NCBI GenBank assembly: GCA_958450365.1
Contig: CAUEEP010000630.1
Span: 1-64,000, forward strand
Reading direction: 5' to 3'
DNA: 64,000 nt
Source of the DNA: Mesorhabditis belari
Taxonomy: Eukaryota > Nematoda > Chromadorea > Rhabditida > Rhabditidae
Position numbers and translations under genes: made by a program. The notes under the pieces were generated by a model, which saw only the letters and a list, made by a program, of their open reading frames with translations, did not search any database and was not told the DNA's origin. This document shows, one piece after another, positions 33,540-45,555 of this stretch. Every line of letters starts with the position of its first letter. Position 1 is the stretch's first letter.

Positions 33540-34560
33540 GATGAAGGTAGAAAGAGAAAGGGAATAAGAGAATGGCCTTAATTCTATAAGATACGAGTTT
33601 TTCAAGCTTTTTCAAGCTGTAAATTTGTTCGACCTGGCTATTGATCTTTTATTTTCCACATTGGATTTTACCGGCTCTTTCAGAATTTCGGATCAATTTC
33701 CCACGTTCGTCTTTTTGCTTCAAGTCCCTTTCCCTAAACACTGTCATTTGAAAATTAATTTATACCAGAAAACTTTGTGTGTATACAACGTGAAAGTCAA
33801 AAAAAATAAAATAAAACACAGATAAAAGAGCATCGGGTGTGTGTAAAAACCTATAAAAACGATCAATCATCATCAACACTTCTAAAAGCAAACAAAAAAA
33901 CACCAGATGTGTGATAAATGTCCTGAAATCGACCAGTTTATGGGGAAAGAAGGTGAAAAATATATAAAATAACAAGAATAATTTTAACAAGATAATAATG
34001 ACTACAAACAATGATACTATGTGGAAAATCCTAGAAAAAGGTTTGTTTTTGAGGGATTTTTGTTGAGAAGCCGACATAAGGAGACACGCGGGGATTTGGC
34101 CGGGAAAATGACGAGAGTATCATGTAACTAAAAGAAAATCGATAAGCAAACCGGTAAGCCATTTGTTGTAAATAAACTCTGTAGCTAACCTTAAGTCTTA
34201 AATCTAATAATTAAGTCTAGTATTATCAAGGAAAATTCAAACATCAAGGTTGAACATCGTTTAATGGCTTCTCTCGGAATTCAAGAGTTTCATAGTCGGT
34301 AAAAAACCAAAAGTCAAAACCAAGTGAAACCTTTTTGGGATTACTCGAATTTGGCTTTGTTTTGGCCTGAAAATCGGTTCTTCGCTCAACTGCTCAACCC
34401 TGAAGATGTCCAGTTTTGATGTTTTTCCATAAGATGCCCTGGTCTCAAATTAATTCTCAACTTCAAGTCCATTTCCTTAAGACTTAAAACAAAAAAGCTA
34501 CCCACCAAAAGCTCGATCCAGCGAGCTCAAACACACGCACACAAAACCATTTTCCCTGTC
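33540..34560. other. No gene recognised
   Basis: AT-rich. Open frames at 33,625-33,825 (+) and 33,760-34,077 (-) are hydrophobic and homopolymer-derived. I see nothing I can support. Confidence 0.45.
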
Positions 34561-34562
34561 CC

Positions 34563-35840
34563 TCATTGAGCGGTGGTTGAGATGGCTGATGGCGGTTGAA
34601 TGGCCCTCTTCAATTTCTTCTGCAACTCGTCCACCATCGATTTCGTCTGTTGCGTCTGTATGGTCGACATGCGAGCCATCTTCTCGAGCGCCGCCGTGAT
34701 CACTCGACGAAGTCCCTCCTGGAAATTAGGGAAAATAACTTTGCATACTAGTTTTATCAACTATTTTCGCGGAAGACCAACTAATTCTCGTTGAATTTGT
34801 TCTAAACTCCAGGATATCTAGAAATGCCTTATGACTCCAATCCTTGTCAGGGATTGGATTTAAAACTGATTACGTCAGGGATTCATATATCTGTAAGTCT
34901 AATCTAGTTAAAAGATCTTAGATTCTGTTCTGCAAACTTTTTCGAAAACTCACCACCGTGTACCAATCATCCCGTTTAAGTAACTCGCGACTCGCGTAGA
35001 ATGTTCCCTCACGATCGATGTCAATCCCCTTTAAACATTCCTAAAGAATATTGCTATCAAAGCTACCACATTTGATTATCAACACATAATCAAATTTTAC
35101 GGCCCAGAGAGCAAGAGGCACACCTCGGTGGGCAAATCGGTCAGAGCGGTGGCGTTGACGAGAAGCGCTTCAGCGGCGTGAACAACCATCTAAAAGGAAC
35201 AATTGAGCAAATGTATGCTTGACTTAAAGCTTAACTGATAATGAGAACTCACCTGACAATTGGCATCATCAACGGATGAGAGCAAGTAACGCGCATTCTG
35301 GTACATCCACTCGGTGACGTGCTTTCCGTACTTCTAAGATCGAAATATAGATCAATTAATATTTATGTAAACATTTACAGTAGCCAACTTATTTGAAGGT
35401 GCGACTATTCCCCATTCACCTACCTTCTCTGTGAATTTGAAAAACTCGGACTCGTTACTGCAATGGCTTTGCTATGGGTCTAGGTTTACTACAAGCTTGG
35501 TCCACAAAATCCCTTGCTCTGACTTCTGGCCTGGTCTGACTTCTAGCTTACCAGCTTACCTGGTAAGCTGGTAAATGGTCAAATGACCCGCCTGGCCTTT
35601 ATGCCTCTGGACTAGTCTATGAGCCAAAAGCCACATTTTTAATTTTATGAGCCAGAATGAAAGAGTTTGCTTAGAAATAGATTTGCAGCAGTACATATAA
35701 GAAATGACTTCTCTTTGCTATGCTTATGGCTATGAATGAATGGTACACACAGTCAGTCAACAAATCCAACCTGTTATGATCGACCCAACGACGAGCACCT
35801 CCAAAATTTCGCGAATTTTTTTCAGTACGTCCCTCATTAC
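34563..35840 (-). CDS. Unrecognised conserved-looking gene, six in-phase exons
   Basis: Minus-strand exons 35840-35771, 35457-35424, 35333-35253, 35189-35124, 35040-34954 and 34718-34563 all have GT-AG borders and matching phases, giving about 163 residues. The sequence includes NFGGARRWVDHN, YGKHVTEWMYQNARYLLSSV, MVVHAAEALLVNATALTDLP, GIDIDREGTFYASRELLKRD, then a helical C-terminus (MARMSTIQTQQTKSMVDELQ) ending AISTTAQ stop. It looks like a real, helical cytoplasmic protein under selection. I do not recognise the family, and no start exon was found above 35,845. The first intron holds a copy of the repeat also present at 33.2 kb, directly against the splice acceptor. Confidence 0.7.
35462..35640. 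repeat. CTGGCTTGG/CTGGTAAG repeat, copy 2 (intronic)
   Basis: Inserted within an intron of the minus-strand gene, two bases from its acceptor. Compared with 33,247-33,420 it lacks a few internal bases. Confidence 0.75.
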
Positions 35841-36116
35841 CTAAAATCGAGTTTAAATGTGAACAAAATCGAAACTGAATCTTGAAGGAAACTCGCAGGT
35901 TTATGATTCAAAAGTAAAATGATCATTGATCTTAAAAGATCTTGAAAGATTTGGAAAGTCTTTCATTCTTCTATCGCTCAACCTCTCCTTTCACCCCGCT
36001 TTTTTCCCCATAAAAGAGCACATTTGTTCATGCAGAATTGCGCCTGCCTTTCCCTCCATTCTTTTTTTTTTGGTTTTACCCAACCATAACTCCCAAGCGA
36101 TTTAGAGTTTTTTTCT

Positions 36117-36484
36117 ATAACACTGGAACTCTGCCAGAAACATTAGACAAAAGACAAAAAAATCCATCATTGGATTGAATTACCTGTATTGAATTAACAA
36201 ATAAAAACTACCGTAGTTCATAAGATTTGGTTGCGTAAAATCTTCTCATTGGATTGCATTACCTGTAGCGAACAGCACCCACTTTGAAACTTTAAAATTT
36301 TAACAGATTTTGAGTTTTTATGATTTTACAAGATAACTGTACAAGATAACTGTAAAATCATAAAAACTTAAAATCTGTTAAAAAATTTCAAAGTTTCAAA
36401 GTGGGTGCTGTTCGCTACAGTAATTCAATCCAATGATGGATTTTTGTCTTTTGTCTAATGTTTCTGGCAGAGTTCCAGTGTTAT
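36117..36484. repeat. Foldback element, about 370 bp
   Basis: Left 'ataacactggaactctgcca' pairs with right 'tggcagagttccagtgttat'. The inner arms 'gcgaacagcacccactttga' and 'tcaaagtgggtgctgttcgc' pair almost to the centre, near 36,345. An insertion of about 75 bases sits in the left arm. MITE-like with no coding capacity. Confidence 0.8.
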
Positions 36485-36554
36485 CGAGAATCGAGAATTA
36501 TCGAGGCTTCCTCACTTCCCTACTTGCCCAAAATTGAAACCTAAGCTTTTCTAA

Positions 36555-36576
36555 GCCATGGGACAACTCTATCAGG
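36555..36576 (+). pseudogene. Atg8 exon end, 22-base remnant
   Basis: 'catgggacaactctatcag|gtaatt' is the last seven codons (TMGQLYQ-type) of the Atg8 exon with its donor. It is directly attached to a foldback element and nothing of the rest of the exon precedes it. Confidence 0.5.
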
Positions 36577-37599
36577 TAATTTTATTAAGCCATTCTTTGC
36601 CCTTTTCACCGCGATAAGTATTATGTCTTTTGTTGTTGTTCTTCTTCTTTTCTCCTTTTTCCTTGGTATACCTTGTTGGAACGGTCATCTGGGTGTCACT
36701 GAACCACTTTTCTTTTCAACAACCACCACAGCCACAACCAAACAATTCCCCATTTCCCCATTGTGCTCTTTGTTTTTATTAGTTAAATGAATAATTTTCA
36801 AATGAGGAATTAGATTTGTTTGTTTTCATTTTCGTTTATTAATAAAGTATTATGTCTTTTGTTGTTGCTCAAAATTGAAACATGATTTTCTTTTTTTGAC
36901 CTTTTCATTTATTGAATTAAAAATTGAATTTTACAAGTTTTTACCTCGTTTCCACAAATTTCCGATGATGAAATATCCATTTTTCTCTTATGTTTGCTAG
37001 GGTTTATCGTACATTGAGGTTGACCATTTCTGGTTGACAATTTTGAAACAGAGACGCTAAATCGATCATCAAATTTCCGAATCGATCTATCATCAAATTT
37101 CCGAAAACTGGAATTTACCCAAACATTTTGATCTAAACAATTTTGAAATAAGACTTTTTTATTTAGTGATTGGCTTCTCAATGCTTAGACACTTTTCAAA
37201 CTCAGAATTTCCTTTTTCGATCTGCTCGACAACTAGATTTTCAATTAGGCGCGCAGAAAAAAGTATTGAATGTTTAAATCCTGTTTGATCTGTGTTTTAA
37301 TGTAGATTTGTTTTCTTTCCTCTTCTACTTGTCAATTTTATTAAGCCATTTTATCGTTTATCAGGTCTTTAGCTGATGGATTTTGGATTTTACATGAAAG
37401 AAAGCTTCTAATCGTTTAGTCAAGATCCAAAGCTAAAAGCTAACAAAAAACTTCAAAGCTTTAGATTTTTTTCTGTTTTTCTGAAAATAAAGTTTTGTTC
37501 TAAAGCTCCTGACCGAGTTTTTAAAAAAATTGTTTTTTTCGATTTTTTTTCCATTTGAAAACAAAACGATTAATTGAAGAGTATCGGTTTTAAATTAGT

Positions 37600-37715
37600 G
37601 AATTTTCATAATCTATCATATAAAAGTAATTTATCATATAAAACTAATCTATCATATAGAATCTAATCTATCATATAGAATCTAATCTATCATATAGAAT
37701 CTAATCTATGATATA
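37600..37715. repeat. Tandem repeat, unit about 19 bp
   Basis: 'aatctatcatatagaatct' is repeated about five times with drift (37,612-37,712). An (AAC)n run of seven units follows at 37,838-37,860. Confidence 0.8.
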
Positions 37716-38013
37716 AAAACGAAAAACCTATCAAAATTGAATGTAAGATAACTTGTTGGCAAAGAAAGTATTCAAATATTGAGATTGAGAAAGTTTATGA
37801 GAGTCTAAGCTCAATTTTGACAATGATAACTAAACAATAACAACAACAACAACAACAACAAATCTTTCACAATTTCTAGTTCAGCTATGGTACTCTATTA
37901 AAAGCTAATACGCAAATCTATTTTTATTTTATCTTTGTTGCTAGTTTATTGTTTGATAACTTTTAAATGTTACGTCTACCAATTGAAATAAAAAGTACCT
38001 TTACCTGTCATCT

Positions 38014-38762
38014 TTCCTTTACGCCCTTTTCTTCTTCGTCAACAACGTCATTCCACAAACGATGACCACCATGGGACAACTCTATCAGGTAAGAGGAAAC
38101 AGAAAAATCTTCATTAATTAGAAGGACAAAATATCGGCTAGAAGCCGTTAAATTTGAAACTGTTGAATTTGAATTTGAAACTAAATGGCTAACGTTAACT
38201 AATTAGCTGAATGGGACTTGTTAATCAAATAAGTTAAAACACGGACACAAATTAAAAAACACCAATTTTTTCTTCATAGTAAAGTGTTTTCTAACCACCT
38301 TTAGCTTCTGCGATTAGCCCAATTTTGTTTTGATTAACTCGAGGCTTGTGATTCCCTCAGCGAGTTTCACCAAAATTAGGCTAATTGAGGGTAAAACTGG
38401 CGGAAGATTACGGCAGTTTTGGCCGAAATTGATTGTTTGTCTGTAAGGCTTTTCTTTTAGCCTTACAGACTCAAATTGAGTGTCTGTAAGTAAGGCTTTG
38501 TCTTATAAAACCATCTTATAAAGCTGTGCTAGGGGTTTTAAAAGTACTTTTAACCAGGTCAGATCAATTTACGTCCGCATTCATTCGAATCAGTTTTCTG
38601 TCCGAGAATTTCTAATTTACTCAGCAAAGGCTACATTTTACATTTGCATTTCTAAAGATACAATTCTAAAGAATTTTAAACCGATTCTAGGATCACCACG
38701 AGGAGGATCTTTTCCTCTACATCGACTACTCCCATGAGAGTGTTTATGGGGCAGATGAGTGA
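38014..38762 (+). pseudogene. Atg8/GABARAP (LGG-1) 3' two exons
   Basis: Exon to 38,088 reads ALFFFVNNVIPQTMTTMGQL then YQ and a gtaag donor. Exon 38,691-38,762 reads DHHEEDLFLYIDYSHESVYG then ADE and TGA. Phases agree. Together they are the C-terminal 50 residues of a GABARAP-type Atg8 up to and past the lipidation Gly. Atg8 is conjugated to phosphatidylethanolamine on autophagosomes. The N-terminal KWxYKEENNF exon and the central ubiquitin-fold exons are absent upstream; the only N-terminal copy is at 17.9 kb on the other strand. If the gene is intact elsewhere, this is a partial duplicate. It is the best preserved piece in the window. Confidence 0.65.
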
Positions 38763-39235
38763 ATGAACGATTGAATGAATGAAGGAAAACACGAGCAAAT
38801 ATCGACTTAGCTATTCAATTCGAACTCTTTAAAAGAACTCTTCAACGTGTTTTTAAGCGTGTTTTGTTCAAAACATTGGATTTTGCATTTAAATTATTTG
38901 TTCTCAAGATCGGACATCCGATTCCGTAAGAATGATCCTTCTCCTCCGAAACGTTTCAGAGGAGTCTCTGAGTCGGACCTCCGTTTCAGAGGAGAATGAA
39001 TCGGCTCAGATTCGGACGTCCGGAACAGATCAACAAGAACAGAAAAAGCTTTTGGCACAGGTAAATTAATCTTCGAATTGTTTAAGTTTAGGTTTGTTTG
39101 ATGTTTGGAATTGTTTAGGTTTCAAAATCTGTAAATTTATAAGCTGATAATATTTTCAGAAAGTTTAGGTACCTATTTTTGATGTAGAAAGATCTAGAAA
39201 AGACCGAGTGTAAACAAAAACAAAAATTTTCCCTC
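38252..39235. repeat. About 980-bp direct repeat, copy 2
   Basis: Partner of 14,680-15,660. Immediately followed by the inverted arm 39,262-41,020, whose partner (12,187-13,345) lies just before copy 1. Confidence 0.85.
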
Positions 39236-39389
39236 TCCCTTTCCTCTCCCTTTCCCCTCTTCCGCATTTCTCTTTTGAGAGATTTTTAAAGTCAATGATT
39301 CAACTTCTCTCACTAGAATTCCTATTTTATAAAGTTAAGCTTCCCCGATTTACTCTTTTCTTAATAACTTAACGGGAAATGCGAGAAAT

Positions 39390-39445
39390 TAAGTGCACCA
39401 AAAAGAATGTGTTTAAAGGTATTCGAAGAGCACAAAGTGCACCTC
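39390..39445. repeat. GTGCACC short dispersed element
   Basis: 'agtgcaccaaaaagaatgtg' ... 'agcacaaagtgcacct': about 52 bases with inverted GTGCAC termini, the most complete copy. Confidence 0.6.
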
Positions 39446-39668
39446 TGTATGAGTCAAACAAAGTTCTCTCCTCTCTCAGCTTTCCCAACCTCCCCCCTCC
39501 AAAAAGGTCTCTTCTCCCTTCCGTGGTTTCTAGTATTTCTCTCCCTTTCCCTCTTCCGCATCTCTCTTTTCCACATCTCAGTTCCCCGTCTTCCTCTAGA
39601 TTCTCAGCGCATTTGAAAGGGCTTGTTTTGTGCGAGGCCAAATCATCCTTCCCAACACACAACCAAAC

Positions 39669-40539
39669 ATGGATGGAGAAAGTGGGTATGATGAGGTGAA
39701 GATTCACGATGGATCGCTGAGTCCGGAAGAGATTGAGGCAAGGCAGTTGGAGGGGAAATCGAGAAGAAAATGCGAGCGACTTTTGGCGATGAGGCGATTG
39801 ATAGGTTGGCGGTGAAATTTCGATGGGTTTTTGGGCTTGGGGTTTTTTTGTTTTTGTTTTACACTCGGAGTGTATTTCGGTTTTTCACGGACTAACAATG
39901 GCTTTAGAACATTGTAACACGATTTTTGCGGTGAAAATTGACTCACAGATCAGCTAATATTATCGAAATGGTGCCAGGAGATTGCAATTATCATAATTCG
40001 ATTATCGCAATTGATGTTAGAACTCTAACAAAAGCTTTTCCTTTGATTAAACTGTGATTTTAATGAAGAGATCTAAAGAAAGAAGACTTACAGCGTCTCT
40101 CCGCTGTCGCTACATGCTTTCCGATCTTCCACCGAGATCCCGACGCGCCATTTGCAAGCGAATGGTGGCACGGATGAACAGGTCACAAATCTTTTCCTAA
40201 AGCAGAAAAAACGTCTGCCTGTCTGTTTGTCCGTCTGCCTGTCTGTCACAAACACTTTCCTTGACGTCCAGATCGAATTTCGAGATGCCGTTTCTTTTTG
40301 TTCCATAGGGAATTTTATGCTGATTCCAAATCAAGAAAATCCAAAAAAACTGAAAAACTAACTTCAATAAATCACGATTTCACTTCGAATTGCAGGCAAC
40401 GGGTCTCCCAATGTTCCTGGTGCCGGCGCAGAGTCTTGCCACCTCAGCAGCAGCTCATTCAGCCTCGCAAATCCCATCCCAGACACCGAATCAATCACAA
40501 ACACCATCCGGACATCATTCACATATAATTCGTATACAG
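39669..40539 (+). CDS. Possible CREB/ATF-like transcription factor, 5' exons
   Basis: Three plus-strand exons, 39669-39804, 40094-40164 and 40396-40539, have GT-AG borders and agreeing phases, giving 117 residues from an ATG. Order: acidic [20 protein letters not shown]; basic KSRRKCERLLAMRRL; SLRCRYMLSDLPPRSRRAIC; then a Ser/Gln/Thr/His-rich stretch (LPMFLVPAQSLATSAAAHSA, SQIPSQTPNQSQTPSGHHSH) ending at a donor. R-x-R-Y-x-L-x-D-L and the following 'FLVPAQ' Gln-rich part recall the kinase-inducible and Gln-rich regions of CREB. No bZIP exon is visible downstream, so the assignment is tentative. Exons 1-2 are duplicated inversely at 12.5-13.0 kb, and the first 23 codons are fused to Atg8 at 17.9 kb. 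Confidence 0.5.
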
Positions 40540-41359
40540 GTTGGCATTTGATTCACCGTCTTCTCTCTTCTCTACGTCGGCTGGCTTTACCAAGCATCTA
40601 GGCAAAGCTAGAATCTAGATCTTTACCTTATTTCTCAACAAAATCAAGTCCTGAGCTTCTGATCCAAATTTGGCCGCCTAGAAATCTGTTTGAAATCTGC
40701 AAAACTAGACAAGCACTTCTAGAAGATAAACTATAAAATAGCCACCTTGGTAAGTTGAAGTCCTCCAAAAAGCGATCAATTAAATCTAGAAGGTTCTCGA
40801 GATTTTGAGGAATGTAGACGAGGTTTTGGCTGCACTGATAGAAAGAATACAGTAGAATGTAGAGAAATTCTACCCCAGAGGAGTCGTGGATTCGTCCCCG
40901 AGAAAATTAGTTTTGCTTTTTCTTTTCAAAATGAATTTACTTTATATAAAAGGGAAGAGACGTCCTTTTGTCTAAAGAACATTATACGCGACATTTGCTA
41001 CAATAAAGTTCTCAAATAACCTATGGAAACATCCCTTTTTACGGCTGCTGCATGTCCCCCAGTCGCAGAGCTTTGATCTGGGTGATGGGGAAGAGTGTTC
41101 ATTGATTATTGGGGAAGAGTGTGCATTGATTATTGGGTTCATTGATAAATAATTGGGTTTCAACTTTTGGTCAAGTTAATCAAAAGCATTACAACTAATC
41201 ATGGTTTGCTCTATGGAAAATAAAGAACAAAATCCTTGTTCAAAGCTTAGTTCGCAAAGTCAGCAAATTGTGCCTATTCTGGACTTCAGCCATTGACGCC
41301 GCAGCCTACAGCTGGCCATTCACGTGTTCTTTGTGCCCACTTTGAATCCCGTACACACC

Positions 41360-41480
41360 CCCTCTCTGGTGCACTCAATTCTTCCATTTCCCCTCGTAGC
41401 ACCAAACAGTTGCGACCGGGAATTGTGCTGCCAGAAGGGGTTCACAGGATTTAAGAGAGTACAAAGTGCATCCTCATCTT
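41360..41480. repeat. GTGCACC-family element, longer copy
   Basis: 'ctctggtgcactcaattctt' and 'gagagtacaaagtgcatcct' frame about 110 bases. Confidence 0.45.
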
Positions 41481-41589
41481 TGCATGATTATCTTGCTAAA
41501 GCCAAGGCTAGAGTCGTTTACTTTGAAACTTTGCTTTTAAATTTCCATTTCACTACAAAAATCATCTAGAATCTTGTAGTATTCGATTG

Positions 41590-41772
41590 TTCAAAGGAAT
41601 TTCTCAGCTTCTTTACTCGAAAACTTTTCTTGGATGTGGAACAATTCGAAACCGACCAGGTTCGGGGAAATCGCAGCAGAAACGTTTAGATAAGCGGCTT
41701 CTGAAGGGTCATATGATTCGGAAAATGGGAAATTTCCCTGTCAAAAGACATCTGGATTTTATGATTCGCTGA
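41590..41772 (+). mobile_element. Tc1-like transposase N-terminal (HTH) fragment
   Basis: The frame GTIRNRPGSGKSQQKRLDKR then LLKGHMIRKMGN resembles the 'GxVxxRPGSGRPR...' linker and second helix-turn-helix of Tc1-like transposases, preceded by a short hydrophobic stretch. No catalytic part follows. Tentative. Confidence 0.35.
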
Positions 41773-41779
41773 GACAAAT

Positions 41780-42900
41780 CAGAAAGAAGCTGATAGGTGA
41801 ACGGGCACTAAGTTTACACCCTACTCTGATTATATACTATCCAAATTCCAAATTCCAAACATTTTTCAGATTGATAGCTGTTCTAGAAAAATCAAGAATA
41901 CCTTACTGATTGCTTCTATTTTCTAGCCTCTATTTTCTAGGGCTTCTTTAGATCTTATCTAGAGCTTCCAGAGCTTATCTAGAGCCTCTAGAGCCTCATA
42001 GAATAATTGTTACACCTAAATTTTTCGATGCGCCTAGGTATCATTTGAAGAGAGAAAATAAGTGATTTTTTGAGATATAACACATCTTTTTAACATCAAC
42101 GAGCGCTTAGAAAAAATTATTAAAAGATGATAATACTCGAGTGTTGTGTTGTGTTGAGATTGTTTGAGTGGACCGCGACGCTTCTGTAGGGCTTCTATTA
42201 GAGTATTTACTTTTTGAGTCTATCAGGGTAATATATTATAGAGAAACTCTCATTTAGCAAGAAAGGGATCGACCTGAAAGAGCTACGAGAAATTCATGTA
42301 AGTTGAACAAAGTGCTCGAATTTGTAAACGCTTCGTTCAAACGCGGCAATGTTTTCATGGGGAAATGGAAAAAGCGAAAAAAACGAACTCTTAAACGCAA
42401 AATTGAGCTGTAGTTGATTACTTTGAAACTTACAACTCTAATGCAGAAGAATTGTTTTAATAGGGTAATGAAAGAAGCAGTTGAGGCTAGAAAGAAGCGA
42501 TTTCAATTAAGTAAAGACGGCCCAGCACCAGTACATTAAACTCAAGGTTTTAGCTTGAAGTTAAATTACTTTGAAACTCACACTAAATATTTTGAAAATC
42601 TGTTTACTCAAAAAGCTTTTTTTGGATTTGAAACAAAACAAAAGCAATCAAAAATGACAAAAACAAAAACAAAAACTTTAAAACTTTGAAAGTTTTAAAC
42701 TACTTTAACATTCTAGAATTGTTTTAATGAGGAAAAATAAAGTTAGAATTGAGAAAAACAGTCAAATATGACTTTTTATTTTTATTTTTATATCTTTTAA
42801 ACTCTTCAATTTCTAAAGATATTCAATCAAGCTGAAGAATTAAAGTAAGCTATTTTCATTCTTTCATTGTTTTGCTGAAATGAAAACCCTTTCCCGAGAA
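41780..42900. other. No gene recognised
   Basis: AT-rich, with short internal repeats ('ttctagggcttctttagat', 'agagcttccagagc'). 'actttgaaactca/tacaa' recurs at 41,520, 42,421 and 42,570. Nothing coding can be supported. Confidence 0.4.
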
Positions 42901-42962
42901 GCGTATTTTTTAAGGCAAGCTCCTTATTAACTCATACTCTTTAAATATGAACTCACTCACCC

Positions 42963-43140
42963 CATTTTCGGGCCCTCTGCTGGGCCCAGGCTGGAGAGGC
43001 ATTCTCTGTAGTTGCATTTCACCAATTGGAATTTGTTCAGCATAGCCACCAAGAGTGTTGTTGGACAAGCTACTTGATTGTTTTTGTAGTGGATTCTTTG
43101 GTTGAGGACATTGTATTCCAAGATTTATTCCAGTCAAATT
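42963..43140 (-). CDS. Possible extra 3' exon of the zinc-finger gene
   Basis: The minus strand reads NLGIQCPQPKNPLQKQSSSL then SNNTLGGYAEQIPIGEMQLQ and ends at PENG|gtgagt. It is Pro/Gln/Ser-rich, as expected for a transcription-factor tail. It follows the duplicated finger exon at 43,190-43,260. The link to the zinc-finger gene is by position only. Confidence 0.3.
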
Positions 43141-43189
43141 TATTCCAATTTATTCCAATTCCGATGAAGGTCCTGCCGAGTCAGGGCCA

Positions 43190-43335
43190 TTTGTCCATCG
43201 TTGTCCATCGGTGTAAGCCTTCGGACATCCTTGATAACCGCGCAGGTAACGCTTCTAAATTGTGGTACTTTGTTAAAATCTTCTTTTATTAGCTCACCTC
43301 ATCTGAATGGGCGTTTTGGTGTTTGGCTGAACTTG
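43190..43335 (-). pseudogene. Tandem duplicate of zinc-finger exons 5-6
   Basis: The minus strand shows a diverged copy of exon 5 (AKHQNAHSDE|gtgagc), the same intron ('aacaaagtaccacaatttag'), and a diverged exon 6 (RYLRGYQGCPKAYTDGQRWT, then NGPDSAGPSSELE stop). The first zinc Cys is lost (YQGC remains without CQYE) and the His pair is replaced, so the copy cannot fold as a finger. It may act as an alternative terminal exon or be dead. Confidence 0.55.
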
Positions 43336-43363
43336 CTCACTGATTGATTTGACACTAACAAGC

Positions 43364-44385
<1,022 letters not shown>

Positions 44386-44832
44386 CTGGAATAAAGAATA
44401 AAAAAACTAAATAAATCTTCAAAATAAACTATTTAATAAGCTCATTGCATTAAAGATCAAGTGTAAAAGATATTCAGCTAATTAAAAGATCAAATTGATT
44501 GCATCAAAGAAATCTCGTGTACTTGTTGAATGTTGCGATATTCCTAAATCAAAGTTGCATTCTGGAATGCACTTTAATGATGCGTTTTTCGGGGTACTTT
44601 TTTCATTTGGTTGAGTAACTCGATTTTGAGATCAAACTAGTTGAATTAGGATCTCTATCCTAAGCAAAGTTCCATTCTGGAATGCACACTAGCTAATGGA
44701 TACTTTTCAGGTGTGCTTCTCCTCATTTTCAAGGTTAATACTCAAAAAGTCAACTCAACGAATAAAACAAAGAAAAATTTAGGCATTTAAATTAAAAATG
44801 AATGACTCTCTAAATTTGGTTCATTATCTCTC

Positions 44833-45021
44833 TTAGTCTTGCACACAATTTATATCTGGTTTTGTTTCCATTGGAGCAGAGGGCAATGGTAATCTCTCTG
44901 GAGATTTTTCTGGAAGTCGTATGCTGGAAAGCCTACGCAAAAAACAGAAAAAGGCTCTGAAATCACAACTTCCTTTTTGTTTACCATGGTGATATCTAGT
45001 ATAAGAGCAAAAAAGGTTCAA
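44833..45021 (-). CDS. Possible terminal exon, unrecognised
   Basis: After a 'gtgatttcag' acceptor near 44,957 the minus strand can read RLPEKSPERLPLPSAPMETK then PDINCVQD stop, a Pro-rich tail-like segment. It lies between CHMP3 and the zinc-finger gene and could be the tail of either or of nothing. No phase partner was found. Confidence 0.25.
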   Translation of the reverse strand: MNLFCSYTRYHHGKQKGSCDFRAFFCFLRRLSSIRLPEKSPERLPLPSAPMETKPDINCVQD

Positions 45022-45555
45022 AAATTGCTAATGAGGAGGAGCGATGTTCCCGAGGGAGAATCTTAAAGTTAGAATATTGGGAGAAGGCTTATCAGATGCG
45101 AAAATCGAGAATTTTATGGGAAAAAGATTGTTTTTTTAATTCTATCGTCCATATGCAACTAAGCTTATCTCCAGAAGGCTTATCTTGAGCTTCTGCTTGA
45201 AATCCTTGTCAAAAAACGAACCCATTCTCGCGTCTGATTGTGGTCGACGAATGCCGATGGCTGGGCTGAAATTTTTACATTTTATCATTCTATTTCTTAT
45301 TTAAACTACCGTAATCCATTGATTTACAATGTATATAAGTCTTATTAGATCACCTGGATCTTGCAAAAGTCAAACCGTTCAATGATCTCCCGATCAGTGA
45401 ACAGTGAACAGTGTTCTATTCCATTTTCAGAGAGCTAAATATCAATCCCTCCTGTCGCAAAATTACTTGGCTGAGCAGTTTACATATTAAAAGTTCATAA
45501 CCTCCACTGCACGGTCTGAATTTAAAGTTAGCAAAGCTTTGAAAACGAACGCTAC

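Larger units (their letters stand above)
39262..41020. repeat. Large inverted repeat, right arm
   Basis: Reverse complement of 12,187-13,345, with about 560 bases (40,305-40,865) present only here. That extra block carries exon 3 of the CREB-like gene. Confidence 0.8.

Noticed and set aside
37838..37860. CRISPR-like or regulatory repeat
   Set aside because: Plain (AAC)n microsatellite.
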